A stretch of DNA of 15,268 nt, taken from assembly GCA_003445735.1 (NCBI GenBank), contig DMCR01000055.1, positions 1 through 15,268 on the forward strand, written 5' to 3'. Below, piece by piece: positions 7,927 to 14,537 of this stretch. How positions within the stretch are numbered: position 1 is the first letter of the stretch; each line of letters starts with the position of its first letter. The notes beneath the pieces are model-generated. The model was given only the letters and a program-made list of their open reading frames with translations, was not told where the DNA came from and made no database searches. Made by a program: the position numbers and the translations under genes. The DNA comes from Cryomorphaceae bacterium (GTDB taxonomy: Bacteria; Bacteroidota; Bacteroidia; Flavobacteriales; Schleiferiaceae).

Positions 7927-8505
7927 TTATGTTGCTAAAAATGCTTCCAACAGGGCTTTTGCCTCAGCTTTGGCGCGGTCGAGGTCGTCGTTGATGATGA
8001 TGTGGTCGAAACCGTCGCATTGTTCCATTTCCCACGCTGCTTTTTCAATGCGCTGAGCGATTTTTTCGGGGGAATCGGTCCCACGTGCACTTAACCTGCG
8101 TTCCAATTCTTCAATACTTGGCGCCTGAATAAACAATGCCAAGGCACGATCGCCGAAGTGCTTTTTCAAATTCAACCCGCCGACAACATCAATGTCGAAG
8201 GCCACCGCTTGGCCTTGCGACCAGCGCTTCTCCACTTCGCTTTGTAAACTGCCGTAATAGGTGTTTTCATAAACCTCTTCCCATTCCAAGAAATCACCGG
8301 CATCAACTTTTTGGCGAAATTCTTCGGCAGTTAAAAAGAAATAATCCACGCCGTGTTGCTCTGTTCCTCGAGGAGCTCGAGAGGTGGCGCTGATGCTAAA
8401 GCCAAATCCTTCCACAGTCTCCATCAGGTAACGCACTAAGGTGCTTTTTCCGCTGCCTGAGGGCGCGGAGAAGATGACCAATTTTCCGGATGTTGATGCG
8501 TTCAT
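7927..8505 (-). CDS. gmk: Guanylate kinase
   Basis: Gmk phosphorylates GMP to GDP with ATP, feeding GTP, dGTP and (p)ppGpp pools. The protein has 192 residues. The P-loop SAPSGSGKST lies at 13-22. The GMP-binding region follows: TSRAPRGTEQHGVDYFFLT (41-59) with R43, R46 and Y55, then NTYYGSL (81-87). FDIDVVGG (103-110) is the Walker-B-like strand, and the lid holds R137, R141 and R152 (ERRLSARGTDSPEKIAQRI). Gmk heads a minus-strand operon with nadD, the addB-like gene and the PLP enzyme, all within 1 to 4 bases of each other. Its usual upstream neighbour yicC is almost 1.8 kb away because a plus-strand ABC pair lies between them, and gmk has its own candidate promoter in the 83-base divergent gap. 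Confidence 0.97.
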   Translation of the reverse strand: MNASTSGKLVIFSAPSGSGKSTLVRYLMETVEGFGFSISATSRAPRGTEQHGVDYFFLTAEEFRQKVDAGDFLEWEEVYENTYYGSLQSEVEKRWSQGQAVAFDIDVVGGLNLKKHFGDRALALFIQAPSIEELERRLSARGTDSPEKIAQRIEKAAWEMEQCDGFDHIIINDDLDRAKAEAKALLEAFLAT

Positions 8506-8524
8506 GAGCAGAGGAAGTTTGTGA

Positions 8525-8532
8525 CAAATTTA
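8525..8532 (-). promoter_or_regulatory. Candidate -7 promoter element for the gmk operon
   Basis: The minus strand reads TAAATTTG, a perfect TAnnTTTG, 19 bases upstream of the gmk ATG inside the gap shared with the divergent ABC ATPase gene. The nearest TTG upstream is only 14 bases away, which is short for a -33 element, so the match is partial. A dedicated promoter makes sense because the ABC cassette would cut gmk off from any promoter in front of yicC. Confidence 0.4.
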
Positions 8533-8588
8533 ATGGGATGTAGGCGCAATGCGTCGTATTTTAGAAAGGAATTCAACCAACCTCCGCC

Positions 8589-9464
8589 ATGAATATCATT
8601 GAAACTCATTCCTTGTCCAAGTTTTATGGAAAAGAACGCGGTATTACGGACGTTACTATTTCTGTCAAACAAGGGGAGGTTTTTGGCTTCATTGGTCCCA
8701 ATGGCGCCGGTAAATCCACGACCATTCGAACGCTCCTAGGTTTGCTGGCACCGAACAGCGGAGAGGCGATGCTCTTCGGCCAAAGCATTCTTGAAAATGG
8801 GCACGAATTGCGTCGTCGAATCGGGTATTTACCCTCAGAGGTCGATTATTACGCGGAAATGACTTCCCGCGAACTGTTGGAATACCACGCCAACCTTTAT
8901 GGTTTGGAAAATGGCGGGGAGAAGATCAGAGAATTAGCCCATTATTTTGAGCTTAATCTCGACCGTCCCATCTCGGATTTAAGTTTTGGGGACAAAAAGA
9001 AATGTGCCATTATTCAAACGGTAGTGCACGAACCCGAACTGTTGATCTTAGACGAACCTACCTCCGGGCTGGACCCCCTCATGCAGAACAGATTCTTTGA
9101 GCTCCTCGAATCCCGCAACTCCAAAGGCACGACCATCTTTTTCAGCTCTCACATCTTAAGTGAAATACAACGCCTTTGTGACCGCGCTGCCATCATTCGT
9201 GGGGGCGAAATTACGGCCGTGGAGGACATCACCACGCTACTGGCCAAGCAAATGAAAAAGGTCAGGCTGGTCCTAGCTTCTGATACAAAGTTGGAGTTGC
9301 CCGAAGGCGCCCAAAATCAGCAATGGTTGGGCAATAAGGTGCTTTTTGATTACGTCGGGCCGACGAAGGACCTGCTTCAATGGCTGGGCCGGCAAGAGGT
9401 CGTGGATTTGACCCTCAGCGAACCTGACCTCGAGAGTATTTTTATGAATTACTACCGCAGATAA
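8589..9464 (+). CDS. ABC transporter ATP-binding protein, BcrA/exporter type
   Basis: This 291-residue ATPase should drive the membrane protein encoded next to it. Walker A is GPNGAGKST at 36-44, Walker B LLILDEPTSGLDP at 151-163, and the switch histidine H188 is in SSHIL. Two motifs are off the textbook form but typical of one exporter subgroup: the Q-loop region reads IGYLPSEVDYY, and the signature reads LSFGDKKK (131-138) instead of LSGGQ. These details resemble ATPases of the BcrA-like branch common in Clostridia and other Firmicutes; that is recall, not a search. Residues after about 222 form a small C-terminal domain with no motif I recognise. The stop is 6 bases before the permease ATG. 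The substrate cannot be read from the sequence; relatives include bacitracin and other peptide-antibiotic resistance exporters. Confidence 0.92.
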   Translation: MNIIETHSLSKFYGKERGITDVTISVKQGEVFGFIGPNGAGKSTTIRTLLGLLAPNSGEAMLFGQSILENGHELRRRIGYLPSEVDYYAEMTSRELLEYHANLYGLENGGEKIRELAHYFELNLDRPISDLSFGDKKKCAIIQTVVHEPELLILDEPTSGLDPLMQNRFFELLESRNSKGTTIFFSSHILSEIQRLCDRAAIIRGGEITAVEDITTLLAKQMKKVRLVLASDTKLELPEGAQNQQWLGNKVLFDYVGPTKDLLQWLGRQEVVDLTLSEPDLESIFMNYYRR

Positions 9465-9470
9465 CCCGCT

Positions 9471-10274
9471 ATGAATACTGTATTATTTTCCAAAGAGCTC
9501 AAGCGAAACAGAAAGAACACTCTCATCTGGACCTCTATAGTTTTGGCGTTCACTCTGATGATTCTGAGCATCTATCCATCGTTTTCACACATGGGTGAGG
9601 ATATGGTGAAACTAATGAGCAGCTTGCCGGAAGAATTTGCCAAGGCCTTTGGAATGGACGAGGCGACTTGGAGTTCGATCATTGGTTTTTATGCCACTTA
9701 TTACGGCATCTACGTCACTTTGTTGATGGGCATCTATACCGCTTCCACTGGCGCGACGATCATCGGGAAGGAGGAGCGCGACGGCACGGCGGAATTTCTC
9801 TTGACTAGGCCTATTTCAAGAGGCATTGTGGCCGGTACGAAGCTCGCGGTGTTGGGAGCGCTCTTTATAATCATATACCTCGCGCAAACGCTCGTAGCGG
9901 TCATCGGTATGAATCTTTTTGGTTCGGAAATCGCTTGGGACGCCATGGCGGCCATGCATGTTCACGGGTTCTTCCTCATCGCCTTTTTCACCGCGGCCGG
10001 TGTGCTCATGGGGTCCTTTTTGTCGGTGAAGCTGAATTACATGGGGCCAATTGTCGGAATGATCTTCGGGAGTTATTTCTTGAATGCTATTGCGAGTGCT
10101 ACTGAATCTGTTGAATGGCTAGCCTATTTAAGTCCATATCATTACCTGCCCTTGACTTTAGATCAAGGCGCCTTAGAGCCCAACTTGGTGGCCTGTGGTG
10201 CTTTTGCGGTGTTGACGGCCCTGATGGTTTGGGTCGGGTACAGCCGGTACTTAAAGCGTGATATACTGGGGTAA
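9471..10274 (+). CDS. ABC-2 type exporter permease subunit
   Basis: This 267-residue membrane protein pairs with the ATPase just upstream. About six hydrophobic segments are visible, roughly 17-36, 72-98, 119-149, 163-185, 190-210 and 238-258, a typical ABC-2 layout. Between the second and third lies KEERDGTAEFLLTRPISR (100-117), the cytoplasmic coupling-loop pattern of the ABC2_membrane_2 family. The N-terminal pattern, with a basic stretch (ELKRNRKNTLIW) followed by SIYPSF and an alpha-helical GMDEATW region, resembles Firmicutes permeases of the same exporter group. The gene ends 3 bases before the convergent yicC stop, so the cassette is fitted very closely between yicC and gmk. Substrate unknown; an antibiotic, peptide or lipid export role is possible but not shown. 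Confidence 0.9.
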   Translation: MNTVLFSKELKRNRKNTLIWTSIVLAFTLMILSIYPSFSHMGEDMVKLMSSLPEEFAKAFGMDEATWSSIIGFYATYYGIYVTLLMGIYTASTGATIIGKEERDGTAEFLLTRPISRGIVAGTKLAVLGALFIIIYLAQTLVAVIGMNLFGSEIAWDAMAAMHVHGFFLIAFFTAAGVLMGSFLSVKLNYMGPIVGMIFGSYFLNAIASATESVEWLAYLSPYHYLPLTLDQGALEPNLVACGAFAVLTALMVWVGYSRYLKRDILG

Positions 10275-10277
10275 CCT

Positions 10278-11132
10278 TTAGAGCGTATTGCCGACCTGCT
10301 CTTTGATCTTTTCTAATTCGTCTTTCATTTCAACGACGAACTGCTGCATGGGGGCATAGTTGCTCTTGGAGCCCAGTGTGTTGATTTCACGTCCCATTTC
10401 CTGAGCGATGAAGCCGAGCTTTTTCCCGCTGGCTTCTACAGTCATGGTTTCACGGAAATACTTCAGGTGGTTGATCAAGCGAACTTTTTCTTCGTTAACG
10501 TCGAGTTTTTCGATGTAGAAGATGACCTCTTGCTCGTAGCGATTGTGGTCGACCTCCATGCCTTCTAATCCTTTGAGGAGTTTTTCGCGAACGGTTTCTA
10601 AACGCGCTTGTTCGTGCGGGGCAATGCCTGTTAATGCGGCTTCGATGGCATCTAATCTTGCGTTGAAGTCTTCGGCGATGGAGGCGCCTTCTTGAGTGCG
10701 GAACTCAGAGAATTGGTCCAATGCCTCATCCAATAAGCCCTGCAAAAAGCACCATTCCTCTTCGGTGAGTTCAGATTTAACACTACCCAATACATCCGGC
10801 ATACGCATTACGGCGGCGATTAAATCTCCCTTAATGCCCACCTCGCGCTCCAAAGTGGTCAATTGCTCTAGGTATGATTTGGCCAAATCCATGTTGATGG
10901 CCATGGCACTTTCGATGCCCGTCACCTCGGCGTAGATGTTAATGTCAATCTTTCCGCGCAATACTTTTTCTCCCACGCGCTTGCGGATATCTAATTCCTT
11001 TTCACGGAAGATAGGCGCCACACGTGCATTCAAATCAAGGCCTTTACTGTTGAGTCCGCGAATTTCCACGGTGATCTTTTTTCCGGCTGCTTGGCCAACG
11101 GCTTTACCGAAGCCTGTCATGCTTTGAATCAT
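10278..11132 (-). CDS. yicC: YicC family endoribonuclease
   Basis: The 284-residue protein opens with MIQSMTGFGKA, the invariant YicC start, and ends with the DUF1732 signature GKKLGFIAQEMGREINTLGS followed by KSN (237-258). The middle holds the conserved RTQEGASIAEDFNARL (145-160), and a predicted helical region around 170-235 links the two. E. coli YicC has been reported to be an endoribonuclease acting on RNA including a small RNA; the Bacteroidota protein is presumed similar. In this phylum yicC normally sits directly upstream of gmk. Here it is followed, convergently and only 3 bases away, by the ABC permease gene, so it has lost contact with gmk. The 40-base gap after the EamA gene contains a TAnnTTTG element, suggesting it can be transcribed on its own. 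Confidence 0.95.
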   Translation of the reverse strand: MIQSMTGFGKAVGQAAGKKITVEIRGLNSKGLDLNARVAPIFREKELDIRKRVGEKVLRGKIDINIYAEVTGIESAMAINMDLAKSYLEQLTTLEREVGIKGDLIAAVMRMPDVLGSVKSELTEEEWCFLQGLLDEALDQFSEFRTQEGASIAEDFNARLDAIEAALTGIAPHEQARLETVREKLLKGLEGMEVDHNRYEQEVIFYIEKLDVNEEKVRLINHLKYFRETMTVEASGKKLGFIAQEMGREINTLGSKSNYAPMQQFVVEMKDELEKIKEQVGNTL

Positions 11133-11161
11133 GGGAGTAAATTTTTGCTAAGGTAGGAAAA

Positions 11162-11169
11162 CAAAGGTA
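11162..11169 (-). promoter_or_regulatory. Candidate -7 promoter element for yicC
   Basis: The minus strand reads TACCTTTG, a perfect TAnnTTTG, 29 bases upstream of the yicC ATG and just after the stop of the EamA gene. No TTTG or TTG stands at the expected -33 distance, so only half of the promoter is recognisable. It may give yicC expression independent of the envelope operon upstream. Confidence 0.35.
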
Positions 11170-11172
11170 TCC

Positions 11173-12102
11173 CTAGGCTTTAAAGGAGCGCCCATAGAAA
11201 CTCACGAAATAGACCCCCGCGAAGATGCACAAGGCCCCGCTCAACATGTTGAGCGACCATGGTTCATCGGCGAAAATCAAACTGAGGAGACTCGCAATCA
11301 AGGGTTGTAGATAGATATAGGCCCCTACGGTGGCAGGGTGTAAGGTTTTCAGGGCGATGATGTTCCCGAGGTAGGTCAAAAAGGTCGTTCCGAAGACCAC
11401 GTAAACCACGGAAGTGATGATGCCTTGGTCCCAGAGTCCCCATGGAATACCGGGGATTTGGGGGCCGCCGAAGGGCAGTACCAGAAAAATCCCAAAGGTG
11501 AAGACCCAGCGAATGACAAAGAGCGCATTATATTTCGACATGAGGGGTTTGACGATCACTAAATAGACGGCGTAGCTGGTGGCGTTGACAAGCACAAAAA
11601 GATTGCCTTTGGCGACATCGCTTTGGAAGAGGCCGCTGATTTGCCAATTCGCCCCTGACAAAATCAACCAAAGCGCTCCCAACGCACCGAGGCCAATGCC
11701 TACTACTTTGGGTGGGGTGATGCGTTCCTTGACCAAGATTGCGCCTACAACGAGGACGGCGATGGGGCCGCTTACCATCATGATAGAGGCGTTGACGGGC
11801 GTGGTGATGGCGAGGCCTTCGAAGAAAAATAATTGGTTGGTGGTGACTCCAAAGGCGGCACAGAGGATCAACCGAAGGATGTCGGCTTTGGGCAGGTGGT
11901 GAATGCGTGTGGATCCGGACCACGGCAGGAGTGCCCAGAAAAGGAGGGCGGCTCCTGTAACACGGAATTGGATAAACGCCCGTGGCGGCACCGCCGCCTG
12001 CATCGCGTTTTTAGCGATGAGGAAGGAGGCGCCATAGATCAAGGCGACCCCTAGCAGCGCAAGGTGTGCAGTTAGGACGGCTTGACGTGAAGGCGCGCTC
12101 AT
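11173..12102 (-). CDS. EamA/DMT-family transporter
   Basis: This 309-residue inner-membrane protein has the drug/metabolite transporter layout: about ten hydrophobic segments in two EamA halves. The first half starts at LALLGVALIYGASFLIAKNA and includes the typical NQLFFFEGLAITTPVNAS and VKERITPPKVVGIGLGALG stretches. The second half includes NATSYAVYLVIVKPLMSKY and ends its repeat with PATVGAYIYLQPLIASLLS and FADEP, matching the (L/I)xPxxA and E-P features of the family. The substrate cannot be inferred; members export amino acids, metabolites or drugs. Its ATG shares one base with the stop of the ArsC-like gene (TAATG), so it is probably translated together with it. A perfect 16-base palindrome lies in its 3' part (11239-11254). 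Confidence 0.9.
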   Translation of the reverse strand: MSAPSRQAVLTAHLALLGVALIYGASFLIAKNAMQAAVPPRAFIQFRVTGAALLFWALLPWSGSTRIHHLPKADILRLILCAAFGVTTNQLFFFEGLAITTPVNASIMMVSGPIAVLVVGAILVKERITPPKVVGIGLGALGALWLILSGANWQISGLFQSDVAKGNLFVLVNATSYAVYLVIVKPLMSKYNALFVIRWVFTFGIFLVLPFGGPQIPGIPWGLWDQGIITSVVYVVFGTTFLTYLGNIIALKTLHPATVGAYIYLQPLIASLLSLIFADEPWSLNMLSGALCIFAGVYFVSFYGRSFKA

Positions 12103-12449
12103 TAGAATAGGGCTGCTGCGGCCGCATCGACGACATTTTTGCTATTGCCGATGAAGATTTGGTCATCAAGCACTAGTACCGGCCGCTTAAGGAAGGTATA
12201 TTCGTCGATGATTAGTTGGCGGATACCCGCTTCGCTGAGGTTTTTGTCCTTCAATCCGAGCTCCTTGTACTTACGAGCGCGCTTGGAAAACAGGGCTTCT
12301 GCGGAACCGGCTACCGTAATCATTTGGCTTACTTGGGCTGCAGTCATCGGCTCAGTTTTGATGTCCTGGAGGGTGCAGCCATCGATATTCCACTGGGCAA
12401 GAATGCGTTTGCAAGTATCGCAGGTGCTGAGGTAGTAGATGTGCTTCAT
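12102..12449 (-). CDS. ArsC/Spx-family thioredoxin-fold protein
   Basis: A small protein of 115 residues opening MKHIYYLSTCDTCKRIL. The C10-x-x-C13 pair at the start of the first helix and the FLKRPVLVLDD-FIGN segment with the ArsC/Spx RP motif (cis-proline turn) define the family. It lacks features that would separate a true arsenate reductase from an Spx-like or glutaredoxin-like redox protein, and there is no ars gene nearby, so I leave the function open. The frame is open 36 codons further upstream, but that part lies inside envC and does not look like the family; the ATG at 12447-12449 gives the canonical N-terminus and sits 7 bases after the envC stop. Its own stop overlaps the EamA start by one base. 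Confidence 0.85.
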   Translation of the reverse strand: MKHIYYLSTCDTCKRILAQWNIDGCTLQDIKTEPMTAAQVSQMITVAGSAEALFSKRARKYKELGLKDKNLSEAGIRQLIIDEYTFLKRPVLVLDDQIFIGNSKNVVDAAAAALF

Positions 12450-12456
12450 GTATTTG

Positions 12457-13782
12457 TTATTTAGCGAGCCAAGGGTGTGGGTCTTGGATATCGGCATCTT
12501 TCCAAAGGCCAAACTGTACCATGGTCTTGCCGTCTTCGTCCGTGAAGGCTTGACCAATAGGTTCTTTAAGACTGATGATATCGCCAGATTTCACCTTGAC
12601 GTTGATCAAATTACTGTAAACGGTAAAGTAATTACCGTGCCGGATGAGGACCATGATATTGGCACCTGGGATCGGTACAACCGAACTGACCTCACCTTCA
12701 AATACTGCGCGAATGATGGCACCGTCATCGGTACTTATTTCGATATGTGGGTTGTCGACGATGACTCCTTTTACGACTGGGTGTTCGTGCTTCCCAAACT
12801 TACCAGTGATGAGTCCGCGCTCCACAGGCCAAGGCAATACACCCTTGTTCGACGCAAAGTTGTTGGCGAGTGCACGCGCCTCTGGAGTCATGGCATAGGC
12901 CGGACCATCATCACGAACGTCCATGCCCTTTTCTTTTCGGGTCTTCTCGATAAGTGCCTTCAGGGCTTTATTCGAGGTGCGTCCGCTAAAATCCTTGCCA
13001 GTAATCAAGCCCAATTCCTTGGCACCTTCCTCTAATTTATTACGCTCAGCACGCTCCTTGGCCTTACGCATTTCCTCAGCGATTATACGCTTGATTTGTT
13101 GCTCGAGCTGCTTCACTTCACGCTGCTTTTTCTGAATGTCATTCTTGATTTCAGATTCCTTGCTGTTGAGTTCCTTAACGGTAGTTTGCTGCTCGTTGGC
13201 GTCGGCTTGCAAGGCAAGTTTTTCTCCCTGCTCCGCTTGTTGAATTGCCAATTTTTCAGCCTTCTGCTGGATCAGTGCGTCCTTTTCTAAAGCCAATGCC
13301 TCTTGTGCTTCGGCGATCTGAGCTATCTGCTGTGCGCGGAACCCTGCCATGTCTTTGAAGTATTGTAAACGTTTCGCGGCCTGTGAAAAGCTTTTAGAAC
13401 TGAGGATGAATAGGATTTGATCGGTGGGACGCTGTTGACGTTGGGCGAGTTGGATGAGTTCGGCGTAATCTGTTTTTAGACTGTCTACACGCGCAGTTAG
13501 GGCCATAATCTCCTTTTCCTTCGCAGTGATGTTACGGTTGATGTTACGGATTTGACGTCCCATAGTAGCGATGAGCTGTTCGCGCGCAAAAATCTTTTGG
13601 TTAAGGGTCTGCAATTCATTAATACTTGCTTGGCGTGTACTTTGCGTCTTCGCTAAAATGGTATTGGCTAAGTCTATTTGATCTTGTAACAGGGTGCGCT
13701 GACGTTGCAACTCTTCCCTTGTTTGTCCGAGGGTCGAGAAGGTAAGGCTCAAACAGCACACTATGAGCAACAGGCGACGCAT
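12457..13782 (-). CDS. EnvC-like murein hydrolase activator (LytM/M23 domain, coiled coil)
   Basis: This 441-residue secreted protein should act in the periplasm on peptidoglycan remodelling during division, by activating amidases. A signal peptide is at 1-19 (MRRLLLIVCCLSLTFSTLG, then QTREEL). Residues from about 20 to 255 are long heptad-like helices rich in Gln, Glu and Lys, predicted coiled coil. A linker (about 255-315) leads to a LytM domain at about 316-441. The zinc-binding residues of active M23 peptidases are replaced: the H-x-G-x-D site reads NPHIEI (344-349), the Y-x-H-L site reads YSNL (389-392), and the H-F-E site reads QFG (423-425). It is therefore probably catalytically dead, as expected for an EnvC-type activator. 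Its ATG shares one base with the DUF4292 stop (TGATG). EnvC family membership is clear; the amidase partner is not in the window. Confidence 0.9.
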   Translation of the reverse strand: MRRLLLIVCCLSLTFSTLGQTREELQRQRTLLQDQIDLANTILAKTQSTRQASINELQTLNQKIFAREQLIATMGRQIRNINRNITAKEKEIMALTARVDSLKTDYAELIQLAQRQQRPTDQILFILSSKSFSQAAKRLQYFKDMAGFRAQQIAQIAEAQEALALEKDALIQQKAEKLAIQQAEQGEKLALQADANEQQTTVKELNSKESEIKNDIQKKQREVKQLEQQIKRIIAEEMRKAKERAERNKLEEGAKELGLITGKDFSGRTSNKALKALIEKTRKEKGMDVRDDGPAYAMTPEARALANNFASNKGVLPWPVERGLITGKFGKHEHPVVKGVIVDNPHIEISTDDGAIIRAVFEGEVSSVVPIPGANIMVLIRHGNYFTVYSNLINVKVKSGDIISLKEPIGQAFTDEDGKTMVQFGLWKDADIQDPHPWLAK

Positions 13783-14537
13783 CAGAAACTAAATGGGGTA
13801 TTATATGGGCCTTCCGTACGGATGTCTGAGATGTCGATGATGACCTTATATTCTGGCCGTGATACTAGGGTCAACTCAATCTTTTTTGGGTATCGTGTTC
13901 GTTCGTCAAATTCGAAGTACTTGATATGCGCTATTTCCAAAGGGTCATGAATGATGAGTTCAGCTAGGTAGAGTTCGCGATTTAAAGCAACGCTCACATT
14001 ACGTTGTGGCCCTAATTCATAATTGCTCATCCACAAATCTCGTTCTGCGTTGAACTTATATTTTAGGGCGTCGTCCCAACCAATTAATTGGCCCCGCATA
14101 ATTCTATTCAAATATTGGAAGGGCACCTCTATACCGGTCACCCCAGCTAGATCAGAGGCGGATCCCGTCCAGTCCAACCCTAGAAGTGTTGAGGTAAATG
14201 CAGCACTGTCTTCTATTACGATACATTTTCCCACGCGAAGGCCTATCATATCGTCACTGATAGCGGTCCAGAGGACACTATCCTGTCTAGAACGAATTTG
14301 GACTTTGAAACGCTGCTCCCCACCCGGTGCGTAGGCCGTGATTCGAGCGAAACTCTGCGCCCATGGGAATTTATCATCCAGTAGGATTTTCTTGTTTACA
14401 CCATCGTTGATCTTCTCGCGTTTGATTGGGTTTTCAGGGGTAATGGGCTTGCCACAGCTTGCCAATAAAATCAATGCAGAAAGCACGGTGATGCCGTGCC
14501 TTAACCAAGATTTATGTGCCCTATTTCTACCTATCAT
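13782..14537 (-). CDS. DUF4292 family lipoprotein
   Basis: A 251-residue predicted lipoprotein. The signal region after the basic start (MIGRNRAHKSWLRH) has a hydrophobic stretch and the lipobox LLAS-C, with the acylated cysteine at C28. The mature part is beta-rich, with alternating hydrophobic strands and a conserved-looking FPWAQSFARITAYAP segment near residue 57. I assign it to DUF4292 from its size, its ending (NTPFSF) and its position between a TPR gene and an EnvC-type gene, an order common in Flavobacteria. DUF4292 proteins are often compared with LolA/LolB-like folds that carry lipids or lipoproteins; that is an inference from the family and is not provable from this sequence. Its ATG overlaps the TPR stop by four bases (ATGA). 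It is probably anchored in the inner or outer membrane, facing the periplasm. Confidence 0.8.
   Translation of the reverse strand: MIGRNRAHKSWLRHGITVLSALILLASCGKPITPENPIKREKINDGVNKKILLDDKFPWAQSFARITAYAPGGEQRFKVQIRSRQDSVLWTAISDDMIGLRVGKCIVIEDSAAFTSTLLGLDWTGSASDLAGVTGIEVPFQYLNRIMRGQLIGWDDALKYKFNAERDLWMSNYELGPQRNVSVALNRELYLAELIIHDPLEIAHIKYFEFDERTRYPKKIELTLVSRPEYKVIIDISDIRTEGPYNTPFSF

Noticed and set aside
12450..12557. A 36-codon upstream extension of the ArsC-like frame
   Set aside because: It lies within the end of the EnvC-like gene in another frame and does not resemble the family; the ATG at 12447-12449 gives the canonical start.
12439..13035. A 198-codon open frame on the plus strand opposite the EnvC-like gene
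   Set aside because: It is a shadow of a well-supported gene, and its protein shows no domain or signal that I recognise.
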